Shown one piece after another: positions 55,741 to 64,000 of a stretch of DNA of 64,000 nt. Source of the stretch: Scolanthus callimorphus (lineage: Eukaryota; Cnidaria; Anthozoa; Actiniaria; Edwardsiidae); the NCBI GenBank assembly GCA_033964015.1, contig CM066913.1:22095854-22159853 (forward strand). The letters run 5' to 3'. Positions within the stretch are counted from its first letter, which is position 1; each line of letters begins with the position of its first letter. A program made the translations under genes and the position numbers. Below the pieces are notes generated by a model. It worked only from the letters and a program-made list of their open reading frames with translations. It was not told the DNA's origin and made no database searches.

Positions 55741-56410
55741 GACTGAGCTGAACATTTCTAGAGGTGGAACCACGCCCCAAAATGGATACTTCCAGTTATG
55801 TATCCATGGAATTAATTATCGTAAATAATTTCTAAAACAATAGTTAACGTTTACCAAAAGCCGTGAAACTAAGGGCGGTGATTAAGCAAGGGACGATCAA
55901 TCATCACGCTCTTTCATTGATACTTATAGATAGTCCAGTCAAACAGTCATACGTAAATTTACCACAGAGAAACCGTATGAGGCTATATGATTTTGAAATC
56001 TGGCACATAGACTGTCTTAAGCAATACAAGAAACATGAGAGGTGGAGCCACGCCCAAAAATGGATACTTGCAGCTTTGCAACAACGGAATTTAAGTATTT
56101 GACATATGTATTTTTAGAAACAACACTGAACGTCTCTGAAAAGTCTTGAAACTGACATTCGGTCAATATGCATCAGGGGCACGCCCTTTGATGTATACTT
56201 GCAGAGATAATAGTGCCAGATACAATTTTATATAAATCGACCACAGATAAACTGTATGTTACAAGACTATTTTGAAATTTGGTACATAGGATGTATTCAC
56301 CAGTGCAAGTGCCTTGAAAGGTGGAGCCACGCCCCAAAATGGATACTTCTAGCTTTTCAACCCCAATATCTTTTAGAAACAACTCTAAACGTTTTTCAAA
56401 AGTCATGAAA
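55740..56410. repeat. Tandem repeat, about 277-bp unit
   Basis: The conserved block AGAGGTGGAACCACGCCC, then CAAAATGGATACTTCCAG, occurs at about 55760, 56037 and 56312. Intervening sequence also aligns (TTTTGAAATTTGGTACATAG against TTTTGAAATCTGGCACATAG). Two full units and a partial one, about 80% alike. Confidence 0.7.
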
Positions 56411-56836
56411 CTGAAAACAGCGTCAAGGGAAAGTACAATCAGCCATTATACGCACAGTCATGCCTTGATTAGTATTTATTTGATTTACTTTTAATGGGCT
56501 GTAATATATTTTTAAGCACATTTTTTATTATATTGTTAAATTTTTATCATTCATGACGAACTTCACGAGCCTCTGAATCGCTCAGCGTGAGCGCGCTCCG
56601 ATTTGCCGGTTGGCATGGTAACTCACTTAATCTTGTAAAATAGTCTGTCAATTGTACACTTAAATCGCGAACTAGATTTCCGGTGCAAGCGAAGTACCAG
56701 TGTGTATAATCCATCAGCAGCTTTGACGCTGCCTTTCTGTTAATAGTTAATATGAAATTTGAGTATGTAGATTTTGGGAAAAACTTTCCGCCAAAACTCA
56801 AATTTACCACAGTGTTCGAACCATGGTGGGAGCACA

Positions 56837-57490
56837 ATGGCCCAGGGAGAGATCGAACTAAATCAAGTCTTTGGAAGCTTCCTTGATCCCACAAAGCGAT
56901 GGTTTGCTGTGTCGAGTAAGTGGCTGCCAAATGATCGAATTAACGATCTTTTAAAGTCCGATGCGCTAAAGTATTGGCCTGAAGAAGTGAAGAGTTGCCA
57001 CTATCAAGCCCTACATGATGGCGATGGCGGGAAACTACCGTTTGAAGTGTTTGGGTCTGCTCGTATAAAAGAAAACGTAGCTGTTTCCACTCCTTTTGGA
57101 TTGCTGAGCCTTCCTCTGAGGAGAAAAAACATCGGTAACGACCTGTTTTTGAAATCTCCCGAATTTCGACGGCTCAGAGATTTCATAAATACGTGGAACT
57201 GTAAGGATGAAACTCCGGCGGGACGGACGCCGGTCGCCATTTTGAAAAATACGCCCCCGAGTACACCAGAAGACTGCGAGGAGCAAGCAGGAACAGGCTT
57301 TCATAGGCAATGTACGAACTTGAAAACATTCCAGGCTGTTTCTGCTTTAAAAGAAATCGAACAGTCAAGTACAATCGGACCTAGAACCAAAGCAAAGCAA
57401 GCCAAATTTCATATATCGCCATTGTTCGATGATTTAAAGGAGAAATTTAAAGAGAAGGACGCAGAAAGCTGCAATCTAGGGGTATTCTAG
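56837..57490 (+). CDS. Unknown single-exon protein, host-like
   Basis: The open frame extends back to 56774, but the Met at 56837 (MAQGEIELNQVFGSFLDP) is the better start because the preceding residues are low quality. The product is about 217 residues. It has a compact N-terminal part with aromatic residues (RWFAVSSKWLPNDRIN, KYWPEEVKSCHYQALHDGDG), a middle with STPFGLLSLPLRRKNIG, and a Ser/Thr/Pro-rich, then charged C-terminus (STPEDCEEQ, FDDLKEKFKEKDAES). No signal peptide, membrane helix or known domain. It could be a cnidarian-restricted gene or an element gene. It is followed by a short minisatellite. Confidence 0.5.
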   Translation: MAQGEIELNQVFGSFLDPTKRWFAVSSKWLPNDRINDLLKSDALKYWPEEVKSCHYQALHDGDGGKLPFEVFGSARIKENVAVSTPFGLLSLPLRRKNIGNDLFLKSPEFRRLRDFINTWNCKDETPAGRTPVAILKNTPPSTPEDCEEQAGTGFHRQCTNLKTFQAVSALKEIEQSSTIGPRTKAKQAKFHISPLFDDLKEKFKEKDAESCNLGVF

Positions 57491-57494
57491 AAAC

Positions 57495-57625
57495 AAAAGA
57501 CTTCGAAACGTAAGACCTAAGACGTAAGACCTCGAAACGTAAGACCTCGAAACGTAACATCCCATCAAAAACGCTCAAAGTTTTAACCTCGAAACGTAAG
57601 ATCCCATCAAAAACACTCAAAGTTC
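57495..57625. repeat. Short minisatellite CGAAACGTAAGACCT
   Basis: Five variants of (CT)CGAAACGTAAGACC are interleaved with two copies of CCCATCAAAAACGCTCAAAG. Position suggests the 3' flank of the preceding gene. Confidence 0.8.
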
Positions 57626-58211
57626 GCATATCACTTAACTGAATTACAATCCATCAGTGATCTATAAAATATAATACCTGCAAATATATCGCATTTCTAA
57701 TTGATTGTGTACATCTACTGACCTGTACTGGTTTCCGTTTTGCCTTTCGGCGACTTTTGTCTTCACGTGTGGCTGCCATTTTGGGGACTTAGCAGCCAGG
57801 CTTCCACACAGGCAACCAATGAACGCGTCATAAGTTCCGGGGGTGGGCGGGGGAATGGAGATACTCGCACAAAATCGAGGCTCATGATTACGCAACGATC
57901 TTTCAATCTCTCTTTCTCCACGTGTCTTCAAAATGGCAACCGCCTAGAAAATGCAGACCGGAAAATGCAGACTAAAAATGCAGACTAGAAAGTGCCACTG
58001 CAGGAAAATGTAAACTACAATTAAAAGAAACGATGAGTTCAAGTGAGTAGGTAAATTTTTGGATTCGCGGGGACGCTACATGAACTGGCACACGATGACA
58101 CTCTGCTCCAACAGGGAAACCACAGGCAGCCAAACAGGGCTCGGTTCGCCAGCGGCAATTTTATTACATCCTTGAGCATGCGTAATAGACCTCCTCACTG
58201 CACATGGTAAA
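57626..58211. other. No gene; GAAAATGCAGAC repeats at 57942-58005
   Basis: Four variants of AAAATGCAGAC(CGG/TA) lie close together. Probable upstream region of the OTU gene, which starts at 58212. No TATA box was distinguished. Confidence 0.4.
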
Positions 58212-59537
58212 ATGGCGGCTCCTCTCGCAAATCTGTAAGTATCCTTGCTTTTCTTGCTCTTACGAGCTTGAAATTAAGACTTGATGTCAAAGCTTGAACT
58301 CACATCATTTCAGTTATAGGTTTTAGTTTCAAAGCGAAAAATGGTGCCTCACTTAAGTGAAAAAGTCGGTACCTGATGTCTTCAAAAGAAACGGCTTGAT
58401 AATGATGCTTGAAGCTGGGCACTGTCACGATTTTAGACGATTTTAGGGCTATTTTCATTCACAAGAAATGAACAAATAGTCTCCTAGGTTTGTTAAATAA
58501 CCTTTCAGCTACAAGATAAGTACAAATTTGGATTATTTTCGTGTGTTATCGAGCGGATGGAGTTGGATTTGCGAATTGGCATTTTTGACGATTTCTTACA
58601 AGGCTGAACAGTTTTCAAAGAATAATGAATGCCTATTTGATACAAAAACTTTCTTTATAACACTAAATAATAGCATAACATAGGATTCTGAGTTGTTTAT
58701 GTATCCCACTTATATTTATAACACTTTCTTGAAACAACCGTGAATTTACAGATAATGGAATCTACTAGTACTAATGTATGCTAATTTCTTAAATGGCAGA
58801 TGGTTAGCTACGGTATCGTCATTTTCATCATCATTTTCACTTCAGGGTCAGCATGCCTCATCGAAAATACCTGATGGTAAAGGGGCTCAAAATCGAGCGA
58901 AGCATTGGAGATGGACATTGTCTGGTGCGATCAATTTGCAAGAGCTTCAGCAAGCAAGCAAACATTATTATTTCACCCGATGATCTTCTTTCTAGATGTC
59001 GTTTAGAGCTTAAGAGAAACATGGACCATTACAATACATTCTATTGTGGCTCATCGGTCGGCCTCCTTGTGGAGTTTGAGGAACATGCCTTAAGTAAGTC
59101 GTACGATCTACAGGTTGTTGACATTATGCTTCAGGCATTGGCGACCTCTATGGAAGGGCCCGTTCTGGTTGTTGACGTTCGAGGGGATGGCACTATAATG
59201 GAACACAACTTCACTCCACTAGAGTATATAGTACAATCAGATCCTGTTCTTGTACTTCGAAGAGGGGAGCACTTTGATGCCCTCATCCCCATAGATGACG
59301 ACACTGACAAAGAAGCAGGGCCGGAAGAGTTAGATGGCGAATGGAGTGATTGGGAGCCCGGGCTTGTGCCTCTGAGGCGTGGATGTTTATCCTACGTCAG
59401 TTTTACAGCCTCGGAAATGCCAAAGGCAAGTAGTTTAAATTTTCATTATGACAGCAAATGCACTGTGTGATTTGTCGTTAGTGAGACTGGTCTGATGGCA
59501 GGTCTAGGGGGTGGGTGGGTAGGTCTAGGGGGTGGGT

Positions 59538-59579
<42 letters not shown>

Positions 59580-59814
59580 GAAGAACAAGGCGGCATGCCC
59601 CCCCCCCCGGATTTTATAGTAAATGTATGAAACTTAAAATTAACATTTTTTCATCGCCATATGTTTTATATAGAGCAGTCCCCCTTCTTTCGATTATGCC
59701 CCTCTGTCCTCCTCGACATGTAAAAATAGCTGATTATTAATTTGACTGTTTAAATTTATCTGCTTTTAGTATGACCTGCCAAAAATCAAACGTAAAAGAA
59801 AAAAAGGCAAATGA
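58212..59814 (+). CDS. OTU-like cysteine protease, three exons
   Basis: This is a predicted deubiquitinase-type protease. The exons are 58212-58234 (MAAPLANL), 58846-59425 and 59770-59814, giving 215 residues with all phases consistent. The OTU core begins at about residue 21 with IGDGHCLVR (Asp30, Cys33) and ends with RRGEHFDAL (His about 150). A hydrophobic strand VLVVDVRGDG and an acidic stretch (DDDTDKEAGPEELDGEWSDWE) follow. The last exon adds a very basic tail (KIKRKRKKGK), a likely nuclear localisation signal. Intron 1 has GTAAGT and TTCAG. Intron 2 begins AAG|GCAAGT and ends TTTTAG, the GC-AG class. It is separate from the Helentron OTU. Host or domesticated origin is unknown. Confidence 0.75.
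59495..59610. repeat. G-run microsatellite in OTU intron 2
   Basis: Two GGTCTAGGGGGTGGGTGGG units are followed by an uninterrupted G run of roughly 40 bases, then a short C run at about 59598-59608. It could form G-quadruplexes on the sense strand of the intron. The length may be affected by assembly. Confidence 0.85.
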
Positions 59815-59980
59815 CTACAGTTACACAAAGGTAAATTTGTGATGTAATTTACAAAATTAATTGTGACGACCACCCTCTGTACGTTTGTCTACGTGTCTGT
59901 TTGTTTTTACTCTTAATTCTTTTGCCATCCAGTATGACGGCTTTTGTACCACGTAACCATCTGTTGCAAAGAGCCTATCA

Positions 59981-60134
59981 GCCTAGTTGGAGTTTAAATT
60001 TCGTGCTCAGTGCGCATGCGATTTTTGTCCGAATCTTTTGCTTAACTTCTCTTTGTTCTTGTTAAACAAAATAAATCAAGAAATTGGACTAAAATCGCAT
60101 GCGCACTAAACACGAAGTTTAAACTCCAACTAGG
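59981..60134. repeat. 154-bp palindromic MITE
   Basis: Arms of about 46 bp (GCCTAGTTGGAGTTTAAA and inverse, then GTGCGCATGCGATTTT) have a loop of about 60 bp. Near-perfect inverses. Confidence 0.85.
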
Positions 60135-60200
60135 CACATTGCACATCTGAGAAACGTTTTTGTGGGTTTCCTGTGGTTTAAAAACATGGACATGCTAAGT

Positions 60201-60530
60201 TGCTAGACACCGCGGCAAAACGCATTTGTCATGCGCTAAAGATTCACTTCCTGTGAAATGAAAACCAAAGAAATAATCTACAAACTTAAGCACCATACAC
60301 AAAATTTAATGCCAAAAATTTTAGAGCAGCTAGAATATGATCATATCTTTCTTTGAACTTTTGCACCTCGCACTTTAAGTCTTGCACCCGAGGAGAAAAT
60401 TATGGTTTAAAGTCAAAATTTATCGTTCGCTGTTGTTATTTAGATTTTTTCAATTGTCTTCATTTCACAGATCAGTGAATCTTTAGCGCATATGAAGTGC
60501 GTTTGTGCCACGGTGTCCAGTTGCTACACC
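60201..60530. repeat. 330-bp MITE with about 60-bp inverted ends
   Basis: The left arm is GTTGCTAGACACCGCGGCA, then ATGCGCTAAAGATTCACT. The right arm is the inverse at 60468-60530. About 85% identity. No coding. Confidence 0.78.
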
Positions 60531-60860
60531 CCAAAGATTGTACCACAGGGCTCCCGTGACACCACAGTATTACCACGTGGTACACACAGGGACACACGTA
60601 CAGACACCGTACACAGGTTACATTCTAAAGAAAATCATCCACACTGAAATAGCAACCTAAATTTGGCGCCGCGTGCAAGCTTCGGTAAGAGGGATAACCA
60701 GCGAAGAAATGCGTAAGTTTTTTTCAGGGCTTTGAGAATGTTTTATTCTTTTAATTAGAATGCCAAAAGCAGGACGCTCACCACCAAAGAACTCTGCCAA
60801 AAGAAAGATAATCTACTCATCCGTTTTTTTTCGCCCCATCCTCCAGAAAACATAACATAC
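60531..60860. other. No gene firmly recognised
   Basis: At 60760, TTTAATTAG precedes AATGCCAAAAGCAGGACG, which could be an acceptor and a short basic exon (MPKAGRSPPKNSAKRK). Support is weak. Confidence 0.35.
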
Positions 60861-60862
60861 AG

Positions 60863-61422
60863 CTGTTTTGAGTATTCTGCGAACTCTTGAGATCGAATTC
60901 CAACAGCCAAACCGCTTTCTGGCTTCTGTCAGTCAAACTTTGAAACTCTTTGAAATACAAAGAAATCAGTTATTTGCCATCCTAGTGAAATGCTCCAACG
61001 TACAGCATCTTTTACTATCTTTTTCTAAACAAATGGCCTAACTTACGATCGACTAAGACTCAAATTAGACCTCAGAGTTTGATTGACGGAAGCTACACTC
61101 AGGGACAAAATAGCGTAATCTGCCTAGACCCCCTAGGCAGATTACGGTTAAAATAAAATAATGCCCTTAAACACCTACAAAATCCCTTTTTGCAGAGCCC
61201 CTCAACACCTCCCCCCTCCCCACATCAATGTTGTTTTCAGACCAATCAGTGTCCTCCAACATTGAAGAGGGGAGGGGGCTGAGCATGTTTAAAGTGAGTT
61301 TTAACGAATTCTCTATTTTTCGTGTACAGTAAGAAAGAGTCTCAGCTATTTTTGTCCCTGAGTGTACAACGCCATTGGAAGTCGAACGCAAGAGTTCGCA
61401 GAATACTCAAAACAGCTGTAAT
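60863..61422. repeat. Inverted pair enclosing a mariner-type MITE
   Basis: ACAGCTGTTTTGAGTATTCT at about 60866 and its inverse at about 61390-61420 match over roughly 50 bp including TTCTGCGAACTCTTG. The MITE at 61094-61366 lies inside. Confidence 0.65.
61094..61366. mobile_element. 273-bp Tc1/mariner-like MITE with TA ends
   Basis: The ends read TACACTCAGGGACAAAATAG from both sides (one base differs), flanked by TA. Inside are the palindrome TAATCTGCCTAG/CTAGGCAGATTA (61117-61144) and an inverted CTCCCCAC.ATCAATGTTG / CAACATTGAAGAGGGGAG pair like that of the 284-bp MITEs. Confidence 0.8.
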
Positions 61423-61486
61423 AAAAACAGCTGTAATAAAAACAGCTGTAATAAAAACAGCTGTAATAAAAACAGCTATCAAAAGC
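61413..61486. repeat. 15-bp microsatellite
   Basis: Just over four head-to-tail copies of ACAGCTGTAATAAAA, open in several frames. Confidence 0.9.
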
Positions 61487-61838
61487 GCGCAACAATTGCG
61501 GCGAGTTATGCTGGTAAATTGGTGGGTTTCTTTTTTTGCAACGGTTTCGCCATTTCCACCACAGAAAGTAAAAATCTTCAGGCCCACCATGCGACAAGAA
61601 TTCCAGGTTCCAAAATCCCGCCATGCAAACAGAATTCCTCAAACAGAATACCTCCTAACCGGAATTTCCCAATGCCGCCCGCCCGTGATGGGAGTACAAA
61701 TATGTTCATGATAAACTGGATTTTGTTTTCGTTTCGATATTCCTTACAAGAATGGCTTGGCCACCGACAGATAGTTCCATATTACTGCGAAGAACCCTCC
61801 CAAAATGGCTAACTACTTAACTGGCCTTTCTGCTACAG

Positions 61839-62839
61839 AGAAAAACCTCAGCTGTGAATTTCGAGATGTGGGATGAAGCAGAGGATTATTGCCCAGGTGC
61901 CACACTATGGAAGGGAAAGATTTTGGATCCCCCGGACATCTCCATAACAGAGGAAATTCCCAGAGAGGTTAAGTGGAACTTTTCGTATCAACTTGATATC
62001 ACGGAATGAAACACAAGTATGCTTTGCACACTTTCAGAGACCTAGTGTAGTTGTACTTAGTTCCGATGAAGAGACTCTATACCCTGGCAAAGAGAAAGCT
62101 TCAAAGAAAAAGGTAGATGAATTATATGATAGAATTGGTTATCCTATGCCACCGCCACATTCTTTAAAAAAGCTTTCACAGTCTCCTGGCCATATAAGTG
62201 TGGCCAAAATAAAACCCAAACTCCGCTCGAAATCGTATTACAATAATATAACGATATCAAAATACAATATCTTTCAAAAATTAATACAATATTGCAGCGT
62301 TCCTCTACGGGAAGAGGCGGCCAAAGAATGAAAAAGGTTTGTATATCTGTGGACAGTTCCGATGACGACGAAGATCTACCCGGAATCAATCCAAGTAATC
62401 CATTGCCGGACCAAGATGAAAAGAAGGTAAATGCTATAGAATATAAAGAATGTAATGTAATGTTGATTGTACCCGGAAAAGCTCAATAGGCCAATTTCGA
62501 TATTTTGGTCGAAAGATCAAACACAATAAAGTCTGACCCGAGGCTCCGTGGAAACAATGGCGTAATCGTAGCAATTATTCTTTTCATTCCCCGGAGCCTC
62601 GATTTCGATCCTTTTGTGTGTGTTTACTGAACCAATATATTGAAAGTTGGCAATTTCAACGTTCAATCCTTCAGTCGAGTAAGCAATCCTTACTGGAAGA
62701 GGTGCAAGACAGTGATTGTGACAACAGTCCGAAGCGACCCTGCCGAGTATCCCTTGACAGTTCCAGTGACGACGATGACGAGCTACCCGAGTTGAAGCCA
62801 ACGCTGGACCATGCTGGAAACGAGGCTAATATTACGTAG
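61839..62839 (+). CDS. Partial gene with phase-0 exons encoding acidic SIM-like motifs
   Basis: Four exons are inferred from splice sites: 61839-61967, 62038-62112, 62298-62426 and 62675-62839 (stop TAG). Acceptors are GCTACAG, CTTTCAG, ATTGCAG and CCTTCAG; donors are GTTAAG, GTAGAT and GTAAAT. The lengths of 129, 75, 129 and 165 are multiples of three, so all junctions are phase 0. The exons encode PDISITEEIPRE, PSVVVLSSDEET, VCISVDSSDDDEDLPG and CRVSLDSSSDDDDELPEL. A hydrophobic patch next to Ser/Asp runs is the pattern of SUMO-interacting motifs. Upstream exons with the start were not found. The function is not recognised; a nuclear scaffold or SUMO-binding role is only suggested. Confidence 0.6.
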
Positions 62840-62867
62840 TTATGTAACCTGGTCATTACCTTGCATG

Positions 62868-63081
62868 AGGCCCGTAGCCAGGGATTTTTGTGAGGGGCGG
62901 TGCTAATCTAGAAAAAGCGGAGCAACGTGGTATGAATTTATTTTTTACTGAGAAAGCGCTAGTGAAATTTCCCTAGAAAAAGAAAGTATAACATAAGTTC
63001 TTTATTTGCTGTACTTTATTTGCCCTTAAATGGGGACCTTTTGTCGCGTGGGGCCCGCGGAACCCCCCTGGCTACGGGCCT
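62868..63081. mobile_element. 214-bp MITE with 7-bp target duplication
   Basis: The ends AGGCCCGTAGCCAGGG and CCCTGGCTACGGGCCT are inverse. TTGCATG is repeated directly at 62861-62867 and 63082-63088. Non-coding. Superfamily not assigned. Confidence 0.88.
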
Positions 63082-63088
63082 TTGCATG

Positions 63089-64000
63089 CAAATGAAATTA
63101 GACAACAGAAACTTAACACTTGAATTGTATTGGGCCTGTCACACTCTGAACTGCGGCCGCAGCCTCCATGTTCGCATATGGCTATATTAACTGATTGATC
63201 GCTAAGCAAACCGCCTTACATACAACCTAGCCTTTGGGTCCAGAGCAGGCATTCGTTAGTATCATTGTTTTAAATATTTGATTCCTAGAAATGTACTTTT
63301 TCTAGAATGATTATAGACTATTAACATGCCCGGCGTAATCAATCGAACGTTCCGTACTCAAACTCGAGTTGAATACCAATCGCTCGATTACCAATCGTTC
63401 GTTTGATTTTCGGCTTGTTCGTCAATCGAACACATTCCAACTCACAGCAAAATCTTCACAATCGAACAAAATCGAACGTTGGGAAATCGAAAGGCCCTCC
63501 TAGTCCACAGCTTCGATCGACGATCGACGAATCCGAGGCGCAAGTGCCTACAACGGCAATCATTTCTCAAATTTTAATTTTAATCATTTCAGCAAATTTT
63601 AATTCGGAGGAGCAAAAAAGATGGCCACTACCTTTACATGTAAATCAGAGGTACTTTCTTATTATCCAGATATGAACCTAAAACAGAAAATACTCTTGCT
63701 AGCATCGATATTACTTCTTGTCTATTTGAACACAAGCTGTATTATAATAACCCCATAGTCTTTCACAACTAATTCATCATTCATTCCCTGTATGATTTAT
63801 GTAACGCACATGTGTACAAGAACAATCCATCCTTCCCAATACTGGAATCGGGAAAAAGGCAGAGGTACACGACACGGGAGGTCTACCAAATCCTGAGAAA
63901 ATGTAACGACAAACAGAAGTGCAAAAAAAACACCGCTGGCAGTCCGGGAAAACCTGGCATTCCTAGTCGATACCAGCTACTTTAAAGACTGGCAGGATAT
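63089..64000. other. No gene recognised at the right edge
   Basis: The stretch 63335-63490 is rich in AATCGAAC/GTTCGATT variants, giving many short inverted matches. From about 63800 one frame reads SKNNPSFPIL-like protein, then RYTTREVYQILRKC, which may be the start of an element or gene cut by the window edge. No family recognised. Confidence 0.35.

Noticed and set aside
59495..59740. 81-codon Gly-rich ORF
   Set aside because: Translation of the poly-G run inside the OTU intron.
61322..61812. Overlapping ORFs of 129 and 145 codons
   Set aside because: Open because the 15-bp microsatellite lacks stops in several frames; no domain. An upstream exon of the SIM-like gene could hide here but I cannot support one.

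Overview
The window is metazoan nuclear DNA that is dense in mobile elements. The mix (a Helentron-type Helitron, a DIRS tyrosine-recombinase retrotransposon, CR1/L2-like LINEs, a GIY-YIG Penelope-like fragment, a Tc1/mariner transposase, a Rep-like HUH/SF3 gene, many foldback and MITE elements), the AT-rich background, GT-AG introns and scattered host exons fit a cnidarian such as a stony coral or sea anemone. That assignment is inference from repeat style and not from a species marker. No tRNA, rRNA or CRISPR was seen.

Layout. 1-1.4 kb: a cut-and-paste element with G/C-run inverted ends. 2.0-3.9 kb (minus): four splice-bounded exons of an SLC5-family sodium/monocarboxylate transporter, partly decayed. 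4.1-6.6 kb: nested inverted repeats around two small unknown ORFs. 7.6-8.1 kb: a tandem repeat rich in TGACGTCA. 11.2-20.1 kb (minus): a nearly whole Helentron, with a three-exon RPA-like gene and a broken polyprotein reading, from its N-terminus, 2A-like peptide, OTU protease, STPR-like repeats, DUF6570-like domain, HUH Rep, PIF1-like helicase and endonuclease. 22.4-22.9 kb: Penelope-like fragment. 24.1-31.5 kb (plus): a CR1/L2-like LINE whose endonuclease region is interrupted by two other elements (25382-27029 and about 27212-28805), followed by a second, deleted LINE fragment to 32.6 kb.

33.85-41.3 kb: a long interval whose ends match the second of those insertions. It holds two identical 284-bp MITEs bracketing a 3.7-kb segment with a Rep-like HUH/SF3 helicase gene (carrying an in-frame MITE) and a degraded Tc1-like transposase. 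41.5-45.2 kb: a 137-bp satellite plus a 1.12-kb tandem duplication. 45.9-52.7 kb: a roughly 950-bp tandem duplication; one copy received a DIRS element (46365-51221) and the other preserves the empty site. 53-56.4 kb: foldback elements and tandem repeats.

56.8-62.9 kb is the most host-like part. It contains a single-exon gene of unknown function, a three-exon OTU-domain gene with a GC-AG intron, and a chain of phase-0 exons encoding repeated V-x-(V/L)-D-S-S-D-D-D-like motifs (candidate SUMO-interacting motifs), all with small MITEs between them. Most protein genes here belong to selfish elements and work within their own element. The Helentron carries single-lesion breaks, the DIRS pol and integrase frames are open, and the Rep gene is broken.
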